47,074 nt of DNA from Alphaproteobacteria bacterium (lineage in GTDB: Bacteria > Pseudomonadota > Alphaproteobacteria > Rhizobiales > Hyphomicrobiaceae), in assembly GCA_019137195.1 (NCBI GenBank), contig JAGVSR010000066.1, positions 1 to 47,074 of the forward strand. Direction: 5' to 3'. Position numbers and translations under genes: made by a program. Below, one piece after another: positions 34,356 through 44,446 of this stretch (position 1 is the stretch's first letter; every line of letters starts with the position of its first letter). Under the pieces are notes generated by a model, which worked only from the letters and a program-made list of their open reading frames with translations, was not told where the DNA came from and did not search any database.

Positions 34356-36305
34356 TCAGCGCTTGCCGGGGATGCGGATCCAGCAGCACGGTCTCAGCAC
34401 GTCGGGATCCCTGATCTTGTCTCGGTTCGCGCGGAAGATGACATCGAACTTGCGACCGTCGCCATAGTAGCGGCGGGCGAGGCCCCACAGCGTCTCCTTG
34501 CCGGTCAAGTAGTGGTAGCCGCGCCGCGCCTTCCCGCGACCGCGGCATCTTGTGGCCTCCCTGGTACGGCGGTCGGCCCGAAGATGCCGGCCTGTGCTCC
34601 GCGTGGCCCTGGCGGCCGGAGCAGGCTCACGACCGTCCACTTTGCCGCTCTCGAGGGCGGCAGCGATCTCACTCGTGCTGAGGGAGCCTCCGCCCGGCCG
34701 GCGATCCTGCTCTGCGAGCATGCGCCGGTAGATCGCCCACTCGCGCTCATCCTGCTCGGCATCGGCCTCCTCCTCGGCTTCCTTGCGCCTGCGGTTCTCC
34801 TCCGCGATCCGCGTCTCCTCGGCAGCTTTCGTTTCCGCGGCTCGTCGCCGGCGGGCCTCCTCCGCATCGGCCTTTGCCTTCTCCTCTTGAGCGAGCGCGA
34901 GACGCGCCTTCTCCTGGCGTGCGGCCTCGGCTGCCCGCTTGTCCGCTGCGAGCTGTTCAGCCGCGGCACGTGCGGTGGCTGCCTTGTCTGCAGCGGCCTT
35001 TTGCGCAGCTTTTTCTGCCGCCGCCTTGTCTGCCGCCGCCTTTGCAGCGGCCCGCTCGGCAGCAACCTTGGAATCGGCGGCGTCTCGGGCAGCTATCTCC
35101 TCGGCCGCCGCCCGGCGTGCCTGGTAGTCGGCCCGCGCAGCGTCGATGGACTTCTGCGCCTCGGCCATGGCTCTCTCGTCCTGCGCCCTCTGCGCCTCGT
35201 CGAGTCGCTTGAGGCTGCTCTCGAACTGCGCCTCGGTCTCAGCCGTGCGCCGCGCGGCTTCCTCGGCCGCCCGTTTTCCGTTCTCCTGCTCGCGACGCGC
35301 CGCCTCGGCCTGGCGGCTCTTCAGCGCGGCCGTCTTCTCGGCCGTTCCATTGGCTTCTGCCTCACGCTCCTGCTTCGCCTTGGCAGCGGCGAGCGACTGC
35401 TCCGCCTCACGTCGCTTTTCGGCGTAGCGGCGCGCGGCGGCCTTGGCGCGGTCCTTCTTCTCCTGTTGTGCGCGTACCAAGGCGTCGGCTTCCGGCGTGC
35501 CGGGCGCTGGCAGCGACAACGGGCGCGCGACATCGCGCCGATAGGTCTCGCTCGCGCTCCCGAACCAGCGCTGCAGACGCTCGAGAAGCGTGGCGCCGGG
35601 CTCGGGAGAGTCTCCTTCGCGTGCGGCCTCCGGCACGGCTGGGCCGGCATCTCCGGCGACGCGCGTGGCGGCCTCCGGCGCCTTCTTCTTTTTTTGCTCG
35701 CCGTCGAGGATGACGCCGAACGTCTTGGTCGCTTCGTCGGCGATCTCGCCCGCGCGGCGGCGCACGTCGTCGGAGACCGGCTGGCTGGCAGCCCGCTCCG
35801 CGACCGTTAGGTGGCCCGTTGCCTCGTAGGCCACGACCGCCTCTCCGGCGAGATCGACCGGGACGAACACGCGCACGTCCTCCCCGGCGACGGCACCGCT
35901 GCTCGTGCCGAGCACGGCGGCAATGCGGTGCTCTCCAGGCGGCAGTGCTTTCGTGAGGGTGACGGCCCAGCGTCCGCCGCCGTCGACCGTGGTCACGGCG
36001 ATCGGCCGGCCGGCGGCATTGAGTGTCACCTGGCCGCCCGGAGGACCAGCCCCCTCGAGGCGCGATATTCCGGTCGGCTCAATGACGATGCGCGAGAACG
36101 TGGGACGCGGCCCCCGCGTGACAGCCGTCGGCTGCTCGTCCGCCAGTGCGGACGTGACGATGGTGGAGGTGGCCTCGATCCTTGCCGTGCCCGGCGTTGC
36201 ATGCTCGCGCACGCTGCGAATGTGCGTGCCCGTCAAAACGCCAGCGGCACTCACGGCCAGGATGGAGCCGACCAGAACGGCCGGGAACGCATTTTGCACT
36301 GCCAT
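34356..36305 (-). CDS. LysM envelope protein with Ig-like domain and long coiled coil
   Basis: A 649-residue protein. It has an N-terminal membrane anchor (FPAVLVGSILAVSAAGVLTG), an Ig-like segment about 73-130 (IVIEPTGISRLEGAGPPGGQ to LPPGEHRIAAVLG), an acidic/Lys linker with KKKK, and an Ala/Glu/Lys/Arg-rich TolA-like coiled coil (about 275-530). A C-terminal LysM domain spans about 596-649 (YHYLTGKETLWGLARRYYG; IRIPGK). LysM binds peptidoglycan, so the protein could span from inner membrane to cell wall. A short Arg-rich stretch (about 565-595) lies before LysM. Alphaproteobacteria have related LysM/Ig proteins of unknown role. The start ATG 36305 lacks a strong ribosome site. Confidence 0.82.
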   Translation of the reverse strand: MAVQNAFPAVLVGSILAVSAAGVLTGTHIRSVREHATPGTARIEATSTIVTSALADEQPTAVTRGPRPTFSRIVIEPTGISRLEGAGPPGGQVTLNAAGRPIAVTTVDGGGRWAVTLTKALPPGEHRIAAVLGTSSGAVAGEDVRVFVPVDLAGEAVVAYEATGHLTVAERAASQPVSDDVRRRAGEIADEATKTFGVILDGEQKKKKAPEAATRVAGDAGPAVPEAAREGDSPEPGATLLERLQRWFGSASETYRRDVARPLSLPAPGTPEADALVRAQQEKKDRAKAAARRYAEKRREAEQSLAAAKAKQEREAEANGTAEKTAALKSRQAEAARREQENGKRAAEEAARRTAETEAQFESSLKRLDEAQRAQDERAMAEAQKSIDAARADYQARRAAAEEIAARDAADSKVAAERAAAKAAADKAAAEKAAQKAAADKAATARAAAEQLAADKRAAEAARQEKARLALAQEEKAKADAEEARRRRAAETKAAEETRIAEENRRRKEAEEEADAEQDEREWAIYRRMLAEQDRRPGGGSLSTSEIAAALESGKVDGREPAPAARATRSTGRHLRADRRTREATRCRGRGKARRGYHYLTGKETLWGLARRYYGDGRKFDVIFRANRDKIRDPDVLRPCCWIRIPGKR

Positions 36306-36614
36306 GGGATCACAACTCTACTCCGCCATGTCGCGGAGGATACTACGGAAAATATCCATAATCAGCGCCCATGGAAGCGATTAATTCGTTAACGGGGAGC
36401 CCCTGTGGCAGACCCGCGGCAACCCGGTGTGGCGCCGCCTCTGCCGCAGCCGATCTACCATTCCCGATCCTTAGTACCCATGTCATCCTGACGCTGTCTT
36501 GTACGAGCTCGGGGAAAGGGTGCGGCCCGGGTCGCAATTTGGGCCTCGGCGCCCGATAGCATCAGATCCGTCACCGGGCACAACGACTGCGGGGAAGGAC
36601 ACGAAAGGTTCACA
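36306..36614. other. Divergent intergenic region without a gene
   Basis: 309 bp between the LysM gene (-) and the LOG gene (+). A TTAATTCGTTAAC stretch near 36382-36396 holds two TTAA half-sites, but their spacing (4 nt) is not the 7 nt of a CtrA box. No gene or repeat copy is seen. Confidence 0.45.
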
Positions 36615-37331
36615 GTGAAACACAACGGCAGTAGCAAGGGTCACGACGCTCTGGTCGCCGATGCAGCAAGGCCGACGAGCAAGTCTGAAAAGAGGCCCCG
36701 TCGCACACCGGCGCGATCGCGCCGCTCAAGAATTCCCCATACCAAGAACGTGTGCGTCTATTGCGGGTCGGGCAAGGGCTTGGATGGCGCTTACGCCGCG
36801 GCGGCCGTCGAGCTCGGAACGCTGCTGGCCCAGTCGGGAATCGGCCTCGTCTATGGCGGCGGCGGGCTCGGTCTCATGGGCGAGGTGGCCAAGGCGACGC
36901 TCGCGGCCGGCGGTCACGTTATCGGGATCATCCCGGAGTTTCTGACCGCCCGCGAGCACATGTTGACCGACGTCGACGAGCTCATCGTCACCGACGACAT
37001 GCATCAGAGGAAGCAGCTGATGTTTGAGAAGTCGGACGGCTTCATCGCGCTTCCGGGCGGCATCGGCACGCTCGAGGAACTGGTCGAGCAGCTGACCTGG
37101 TCGCAGCTCGGCCGGCACCGGAAGCCGATCGTAGTTGCGAACGTCGACGGCTTCTGGAACCCCTTCCTCGACCTCCTGTCGCACATGCGCAAGGAGGCCT
37201 TCATCCGCCCGGATCTCGAGATCAAGTTCCGCGTCGCCGATCAGGTCGCCGCGGTCGTTCCCATGCTGGAGTCCGCCTGGTCGACGGCAGAGCCGCAGCT
37301 CGACGCTGCGGCCCGGGTCGCCAAGCTCTGA
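36615..37331 (+). CDS. LOG family nucleotide 5'-monophosphate phosphoribohydrolase
   Basis: A 238-residue TIGR00730/LOG-family protein. The catalytic motif is PGGIGTLEE (147-155), with the partner Arg-Lys at 132-133 in DMHQRKQLMF, and GLVYGGGGLGLMGEVAKA as the nucleotide-binding loop. LOG enzymes split nucleoside or cytokinin 5'-monophosphates into base and ribose-5-phosphate. The first 42 residues are basic and low-complexity (RRTPARSRRSR) and precede the normal start NVCVYCGSG. The start is a GTG at 36615 with AAAGG 7 nt upstream; a later start would have to be non-ATG. Confidence 0.88.
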   Translation: MKHNGSSKGHDALVADAARPTSKSEKRPRRTPARSRRSRIPHTKNVCVYCGSGKGLDGAYAAAAVELGTLLAQSGIGLVYGGGGLGLMGEVAKATLAAGGHVIGIIPEFLTAREHMLTDVDELIVTDDMHQRKQLMFEKSDGFIALPGGIGTLEELVEQLTWSQLGRHRKPIVVANVDGFWNPFLDLLSHMRKEAFIRPDLEIKFRVADQVAAVVPMLESAWSTAEPQLDAAARVAKL

Positions 37332-37427
37332 GCCTGGCTGCCGGCGAGCCGGAAGCGGAGTCCGCCCCATAACTGCCGGATTCCAGCCCGAGTGGTTGTG
37401 CCCGGTAGCCACTCGAGTCGCCTCCAC

Positions 37428-38387
37428 ATGTCCGAGATCGACGAGCCGCAGAATCGTGCGCGGCAAGCCCGCAACCTCGCCCAGCTCGTGCTGTTGGCGT
37501 GCGGCGTTGCCCTTCTTGCTGCCGCTATTGCCGGGAGCCTGCTCGGGCCGGTCGCAGCCCTGGGGTCGGCGGCCCTCGCGGGCGGCCTCGCGCTCGCCTG
37601 CCGCGAGGTTCCGGGCGAGGCCATCATGCGGCTGTTCAATGCCAGACTGATGCCGCGTGACGACAGCCAGCTGTCGAGCCTCGTCGACGTGCTCGCCCAC
37701 CGTGCCGGGCTCGCCGCACGGCCGGACCTGTATATCATTCCGAGCATGACCATGAATGCGTTCACCGCCGGTACGGCGACACCGGTGATCGCTGTCACCG
37801 AAGGGCTCTTGAGACGGCTCTCGCTGCGTGAGACGGCCGGCGTGATCGCCCACGAGATGAGCCACGTCAGGAGCGGCGACCTCGAGGTCATGGCCTTCGC
37901 CGACCTAGCGACCCGGGCGACTCAGGTGCTCGCCTATCTCGGTCTCGCACTCGCGGCCGTGAACCTCTACGGGGGAGCGCAGGGCTATGCGCCATTCTCG
38001 TGGCTCACCGTTGCGCTGCTTTATCTCTCGCCGTTTCTCTCGAGCTTTCTTCAGCTTGCGCTTTCGCGTGAGCGCGAGTTCGAGGCCGACAGGGGCGCCG
38101 TCGCGATCACCGGCGATGCCCAGGGTCTGGCGTCGGCGTTGCGCCGTGTAGAGGGCGGTAGCGGCGCGTTCTGGGAGGATCTCATGTTCCCGGTTCCGCA
38201 GAGGAGGGTCGCACAGCCGTCGCTGCTTCGCTCGCACCCGCCGTCGGAGGAGCGCATCAGGCGCCTCCTTGCTGCAAGCCACGCAGAAGCCCACGACCCT
38301 CTCGTCATCGTCGAGCAGCCGATGGTCGTCGGACTCGGCGCTATCTCGCTCCGGCCGCGCTACCACTGGACCGGCGTCTGGTACTGA
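37428..38387 (+). CDS. M48 family membrane metalloprotease (HtpX-like)
   Basis: A 319-residue zinc protease. The zinc motif is HEMSH (142-146) and the third ligand Glu is in EFEAD (217-221). Two N-terminal membrane helices (about 18-58) and two more near 155-210 put the active site in the cytoplasm as in HtpX, which degrades misfolded membrane proteins. The N-terminus and C-terminus (LRPRYHWTGVWY) differ from E. coli HtpX, so the symbol is withheld. ATG 37428 is chosen over a GTG 36 nt upstream, which would add an unlikely segment. It follows the LOG gene by about 95 nt on the same strand. Confidence 0.87.
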   Translation: MSEIDEPQNRARQARNLAQLVLLACGVALLAAAIAGSLLGPVAALGSAALAGGLALACREVPGEAIMRLFNARLMPRDDSQLSSLVDVLAHRAGLAARPDLYIIPSMTMNAFTAGTATPVIAVTEGLLRRLSLRETAGVIAHEMSHVRSGDLEVMAFADLATRATQVLAYLGLALAAVNLYGGAQGYAPFSWLTVALLYLSPFLSSFLQLALSREREFEADRGAVAITGDAQGLASALRRVEGGSGAFWEDLMFPVPQRRVAQPSLLRSHPPSEERIRRLLAASHAEAHDPLVIVEQPMVVGLGAISLRPRYHWTGVWY

Positions 38388-38502
38388 GACCGGCGGGCGG
38401 CGATGGTCGTCGGCGAGGCCGGTCACGCCGCGGCCCGCTCCCCGGTTGAAAGCCTGAAGCCAGGGTTGCGGTTGGGCAGGCTTTGCGCCTAAGTGCGGCC
38501 CC

Positions 38503-39519
<1,017 letters not shown>

Positions 39520-39538
39520 TCGCGCGAAAGGCGGTCCG

Positions 39539-40390
39539 TCAGTGCGCCGTAAGCACCAGCATGGCGCGCGAGGTTGCCGCGATCGCCTCCCCCGCAGCGA
39601 TGCCCGCCGTCTTCGGCTTCGCAATTCCGGGATAGGCGGCCGCAAGCGCGCTGATAGCCTTGCCGGTGGCGTCCGCAGCCCCGGGATCGCTGGCCTCGAG
39701 CACCGGAAGCACTCGCTTGGCGCGTGCCTTCGCGGCTTCGAAATAGCCGAAGCCGTCGAGGAACGGCTCATTCGTTTCCGCCGTGAGCGCCGACTGGTAC
39801 TGCAGCGCCGCCCGGTTCAGCATCTCTGCCAGAACCGCCGCATCGACGCTCTCCTTGCTCGCGGTGCCGGCCGGAGCCTTCGCGGCAGTCGCGGCGAGCG
39901 CGTCGAACACGCCCTGCACGGCGGCCGTTACCTCGGCGTCGCTGGCGCCGGCGAGCGCGATGTCGGAGGCCTTCTGCATCTGCGGACCGAAGTCGGCCGC
40001 GCCGAGCGCCGTCACGATCGGCCTGAGGTCGATGTAGACCTCGCCGATCGGGTGGGCGAACATCTCGGCTCCTGCCGTGTGGTCGCCAGCCAGATAAGCC
40101 GCGAGCCCCGCGTGATAGTGTGCCGCGATGATATCGAGCGCGGTCAGAAAGAGAACCGGATCCTCGCCGGCACGCGCCGGATCGACGCCGCCCTCGCCGC
40201 CCGCCCCGCCCTCGCCGCCTTCGCCGCCCTCGGCCATAACCATCGGCGGCAGCGCCGGCTTGCCGGGCTGTACGGACAGCGGCGCCAAGGTTCCGGAGCC
40301 GTCGGAAATGGAAAGAGCAGCCGCGGCCGCTGGCACGAGGGTGGCAGCTGCGGTTAAGCTGGTCCACATCCGGCGTTTCTTGTGGCGCAT
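39539..40390 (-). CDS. Exported protein with Gly/Glu tract, function unknown
   Basis: A 283-residue protein with a signal peptide (MRHKKRRMWTSLTAAATLV, cleavage near 25), then a striking EGGEGGEGGAGGEGG tract (about 54-68). A mainly helical, Ala-rich body follows: LFLTALDIIAAHYHAGLAAYLAGD, AEMFAHPIGEVYIDLRPI and FGYFEAAKARAKRVLPVL. The helix and histidine pattern recalls imelysin/EfeO-like iron-linked periplasmic proteins, but no diagnostic motif is seen. ATG 40390 has GAGGGG about 7 nt upstream. It diverges from a PKHD dioxygenase gene with only 25 nt between start codons. Confidence 0.75.
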   Translation of the reverse strand: MRHKKRRMWTSLTAAATLVPAAAAALSISDGSGTLAPLSVQPGKPALPPMVMAEGGEGGEGGAGGEGGVDPARAGEDPVLFLTALDIIAAHYHAGLAAYLAGDHTAGAEMFAHPIGEVYIDLRPIVTALGAADFGPQMQKASDIALAGASDAEVTAAVQGVFDALAATAAKAPAGTASKESVDAAVLAEMLNRAALQYQSALTAETNEPFLDGFGYFEAAKARAKRVLPVLEASDPGAADATGKAISALAAAYPGIAKPKTAGIAAGEAIAATSRAMLVLTAH

Positions 40391-40415
40391 CGACAACCCC
40401 TCAGGCGCAAGTCTC

Positions 40416-41084
40416 ATGCTCGTTCACCTCCCTAGCCTACTCGACACGGCGTGTCTCGAAAACCTGCGGCAATTCGTTGACGCTCTCGAGTTCGAGGATG
40501 GCAGGGCGACGGCCGGCTGGCACGCACGCGAGGTGAAGCACAATCAGCAGGCACGCCGATCGATTGCGCTCAATCAGGTGCAGGCCATTGTCGTCGCGGC
40601 GCTCGAGAGGAATGCGGTGTTCCAATCGTTCGCACTTCCACTGCGCATCGCACCTCCGCTCGTGTCGAGAACGCGTCCCGGCGAGGGCTACGGCCGCCAC
40701 GTCGATGATGCGATCATGGACAAGGACCGGCCGATGCGCACCGACCTGTCGGTGACCGTGTTTCTCTCCGACCCGTCCTCGTACGAAGGCGGCGAGCTCG
40801 TGCTCGAGACGCCGTCCGGCGAGGATGGGGCCAAATTCCCGATGGGCGATGCTGTCGTCTATCCCTCGACCACGCTCCATCGTGTCGAGAGGGTGGCCTC
40901 TGGCGAGCGGCTTGTGGCCGCCACTTGGGTGCAAAGCCGCGTGCGCGATGCACCGGCCCGCGAGATGCTGTTCGATCTCGATCGCGCGCGGCGTCTGATT
41001 TTCGCGCGTGACGGCAAGAGCGAGGCATTCGATCTCGTCTCCAAGAGCCACGCCAATCTGCTGCGGCGCTGGGCCGAGCTTTGA
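40416..41084 (+). CDS. PKHD-type Fe(II)/2-oxoglutarate dioxygenase (PiuC/YbiX-like)
   Basis: A 222-residue 2OG-Fe(II) dioxygenase. The iron facial triad is His95-x-Asp97 in YGRHVDDAI and His155 in STTLHRVERV, with Arg165 as the 2-oxoglutarate anchor in SGERLVAATW. YEGGELVLETPSG is the family's central strand. PiuC/YbiX relatives sit with iron-siderophore uptake genes; here the partner is the exported Gly/Glu-rich protein, divergently arranged. ATG 40416 gives the conserved MLVHLPSLLD start. Confidence 0.9.
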   Translation: MLVHLPSLLDTACLENLRQFVDALEFEDGRATAGWHAREVKHNQQARRSIALNQVQAIVVAALERNAVFQSFALPLRIAPPLVSRTRPGEGYGRHVDDAIMDKDRPMRTDLSVTVFLSDPSSYEGGELVLETPSGEDGAKFPMGDAVVYPSTTLHRVERVASGERLVAATWVQSRVRDAPAREMLFDLDRARRLIFARDGKSEAFDLVSKSHANLLRRWAEL

Positions 41085-41177
41085 CCCGGCAGCGTCCCGC
41101 CTGCGTTGACAGGGTGAAATGGCGGTGTCAGCATCGCGCCTGCCGCAACCGATCTCATGCAACGACAGGGGGTTCCC

Positions 41178-41621
41178 ATGCGTTCGAGACTAGCCGTCGT
41201 CACCGCAGCAGTTGCCACGCTCGCTACAGTGGCGCTCGCGCAGAACGTCGCCGTCATCAAAGAGCGCCAGGATCATCTCGAGGCCATGGGCAAGGCGGTC
41301 GGCAAGGTCGGCAAGATGTTCAAGGGTGAAGACGACTTCGACCTCGGCAAGGTGCAGGAGACCCTGAAGCTCATCCAGGACAAGGTGGCCGTGCTGCCGA
41401 AACTCTTCCCCGACGACTCGAAGACGGGCGAGGACACCGAGGCGCTGCCGGCCATATGGGAGAGCAAGAAAGACTTCGAGGATCGCTTCGCGAAACTCGC
41501 CGACGCGGCTAAGGCGGCTTCGGTGGCCATCACCGACGAGCAGAACTTCGTCGACGAATGGCCAAAGGTCGTCGACAATTGCAAGGAATGCCACAAGAAA
41601 TATCGCAAGCCGAAGGACTGA
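41178..41621 (+). CDS. Cytochrome c' family protein
   Basis: A 147-residue periplasmic cytochrome c prime. A signal peptide (LAVVTAAVATLATVALA) is followed by a four-helix-bundle body and the C-terminal haem site CKECHKKYR (Cys135, Cys138, His139), exactly as in class II cytochromes. Roles in NO binding or electron transfer are known for the family. AGGGGG lies about 6 nt before the ATG. It is followed after 7 nt by a membrane cytochrome b gene, so the two likely form one electron-transfer unit. Its maturation would use the ccm genes of this window. Confidence 0.93.
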   Translation: MRSRLAVVTAAVATLATVALAQNVAVIKERQDHLEAMGKAVGKVGKMFKGEDDFDLGKVQETLKLIQDKVAVLPKLFPDDSKTGEDTEALPAIWESKKDFEDRFAKLADAAKAASVAITDEQNFVDEWPKVVDNCKECHKKYRKPKD

Positions 41622-41628
41622 CCTCGCC

Positions 41629-42348
41629 GTGACGGAACGGCTGCCCCTGAGCGCCGAGACGGTGGTCGCATGGGATCTGCCGACTCGGCTTTTCCATTGG
41701 ACGCTCGTGTCACTCGTGCTCGCGGCCTGGGTCAGTGCCGAGTTTGCGAGCGCAATTGGCGACCGCCTGATGGTCTGGCACCGCTGGAACGGCCTCGCGA
41801 TCCTGGTGCTTCTCGTTTGGCGCCTGCTTTGGGGTGTCGTCGGTCCCCGGCGCGCGCGCTTCGTGACGTTCGTGAAAGGGCCAAGCCGCGCGATCGGCTA
41901 CCTGCGCGATCTCGCGCGGGGCCGCTCGCATCGCTATCTCGGCCACAACCCGGCTGGCGCGATCATGGTGTTGGCGCTTCTCGGCGTGCTCGTTGCGCAA
42001 GCCTCGTTCGGCCTCTTCGCCACCGACGACAACGACTTGGTCGGCGGTCCGCTCTACCGTCTGGTCGAGGAGGGGACGAACGGGTGGGCGCGAGGCTGGC
42101 ATCGCCGCATCTTCGACTACGTCCTGCTGCCGCTCGTTACCGTCCACATCGCCGCCAACCTGCTCTATCAGCTGATCAAGAAGGACCCCTTGGTGCAGGC
42201 CATGATCTCCGGCCGCAAGCCACGAGATGCATACGCCGACGGCGACGGCGGTTCACTCGAGCAGGTCATGGGTCGCGCCATCCTCTGCCTTGCCGCCGCC
42301 GCTGTGATCGTCGTTGGCGGCATCCTAGTGGCAGGCGGGAGGCTTTGA
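41629..42348 (+). CDS. Membrane cytochrome b (b561/Ni-Fe hydrogenase b-type family)
   Basis: A 239-residue di-haem cytochrome b. VVAWDLPTRLFHWTLV is the first helix start with a haem-ligating His, VWHRWNGLAILVLLVWRLLWG the second with a typical His-Arg, HNPAGAIMVLALL the third, and WHRRIFDYVLLPLVTVHIAANLLYQLI the fourth. An extra C-terminal helix follows (AILCLAAAAVIVVGG). The start is GTG 41629, 7 nt after the cytochrome c' stop. This pairing is common in proteobacteria and suggests quinol-to-cytochrome c' electron flow. Confidence 0.9.
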   Translation: MTERLPLSAETVVAWDLPTRLFHWTLVSLVLAAWVSAEFASAIGDRLMVWHRWNGLAILVLLVWRLLWGVVGPRRARFVTFVKGPSRAIGYLRDLARGRSHRYLGHNPAGAIMVLALLGVLVAQASFGLFATDDNDLVGGPLYRLVEEGTNGWARGWHRRIFDYVLLPLVTVHIAANLLYQLIKKDPLVQAMISGRKPRDAYADGDGGSLEQVMGRAILCLAAAAVIVVGGILVAGGRL

Positions 42349-42403
42349 TCCATCGTTGCGCGGCCCGGAAGGGGGCGTGCGTTTCCGCTGACATCTGGAG
42401 ACC

Positions 42404-42421
42404 TGGTGCGCCGGCGCACCA
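42404..42421. repeat. 18-bp perfect palindrome
   Basis: TGGTGCGCCGGCGCACCA is perfectly palindromic with no spacer, in the 186-bp gap between the convergent cytochrome b and hemB genes. There is no T-tract on either side. It may be a weak bidirectional terminator or a protein-binding site. Confidence 0.55.
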
Positions 42422-42534
42422 AGCCGAGGCGCAAAGCAACAAGCCGAATGTTCTTGCCGGTTCGGGTTCGCGCCTGCGCCGAAACGGAGTGGCAGGTAGG
42501 GGTAGCCTTGACTGCGTGGCTCAACGCGCACGTT

Positions 42535-43695
<1,161 letters not shown>

Positions 43696-43786
43696 TTATT
43701 CTGGCGCGTTTTGAGTAAAAACAAGTATACGCAAATAAAATATTCGGACGGCGAGCAGGAAAACAACAAAACGTCGAATATAGTCG

Positions 43787-43815
43787 TTGACAGCGCGCCG
43801 CTCTGCTGGTAACTT
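43787..43815 (+). promoter_or_regulatory. Sigma-70-like promoter of the GTA head operon
   Basis: TTGACA (43787-43792) and TAACTT (43810-43815) are separated by 17 nt, inside an unusually AT-rich stretch (about 43700-43830) of an otherwise GC-rich window. The small terminase starts about 95 nt downstream. Confidence 0.6.
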
Positions 43816-43909
43816 TTCAATATAACCGAAAGTGTGCCTCGCGGTGCGGCGGCAACCCGCCCCCTGGCACCGCCGGTTACCACCCCGACAACCTGGACCA
43901 AGGCACGGC

Positions 43910-44446
43910 ATGCGGCTCGACGAGGCGTCGTGGGCGGCCATTCGCCATGCGCTCACCGAGACCGACGAGTCCAAGGTCGCCATTGCCAGAAGCTATGGCA
44001 TCGCGGTCAGCACCATTGCCCGCCACGCCGCCAAAGAGGGGTGGAAGCGCCGACCGAATGTCGGCGCGCCGACCCCGAAGAGCCCGGCGCTGGCCGCCGG
44101 CCGGCCGCGCGTCGCCGTCGCGGTCGGGCAGGGTAGCGAAAGGCCCGAGGTGCGCCTCGCCCGCATGATGGGTCTCGTCGACATGCAACTGGAGAAACTG
44201 GAGAGACGTATGGGTTCGCCCGACGGCACCACGCCACAGGACGAGGAGCGCGATATCCGCACCTTGAACGCCACCATCGGCTGCCTCGAGAAGATCACGG
44301 AGGTCGGCACTGAGCTCGCAAAGACCAGGACCGCCGAAGGCGGAGCCGCCGCCGGGGCGCATGAGACCGAGCGCCTCCGCCGAGAGATTGTGGAGCGCCT
44401 TGAGCGCCTCAACGCGCAGTGGCTCGCTCACGAAAAGTCTCGCTGA
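43910..44446 (+). CDS. GTA/phage small terminase-like protein
   Basis: A 178-residue protein with an N-terminal helix-turn-helix (VAIARSYGIAVSTIARHAAKEGWKRR, residues 23-48), a low-complexity Pro/Ala linker, and a C-terminal coiled helical half (LARMMGLVDMQLEKLERRM; LRREIVERLERLNAQW). Position directly before a large terminase and the DNA-binding head domain identify it as the packaging small subunit, corresponding to gene g1 of RcGTA-type clusters. ATG 43910 is chosen for the MRLDEASWAAI start. It overlaps the large terminase frame. Confidence 0.78.
   Translation: MRLDEASWAAIRHALTETDESKVAIARSYGIAVSTIARHAAKEGWKRRPNVGAPTPKSPALAAGRPRVAVAVGQGSERPEVRLARMMGLVDMQLEKLERRMGSPDGTTPQDEERDIRTLNATIGCLEKITEVGTELAKTRTAEGGAAAGAHETERLRREIVERLERLNAQWLAHEKSR

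Noticed and set aside
36382-36396. CtrA box upstream of the LOG gene
   Set aside because: The two TTAA half-sites are 4 nt apart rather than 7.
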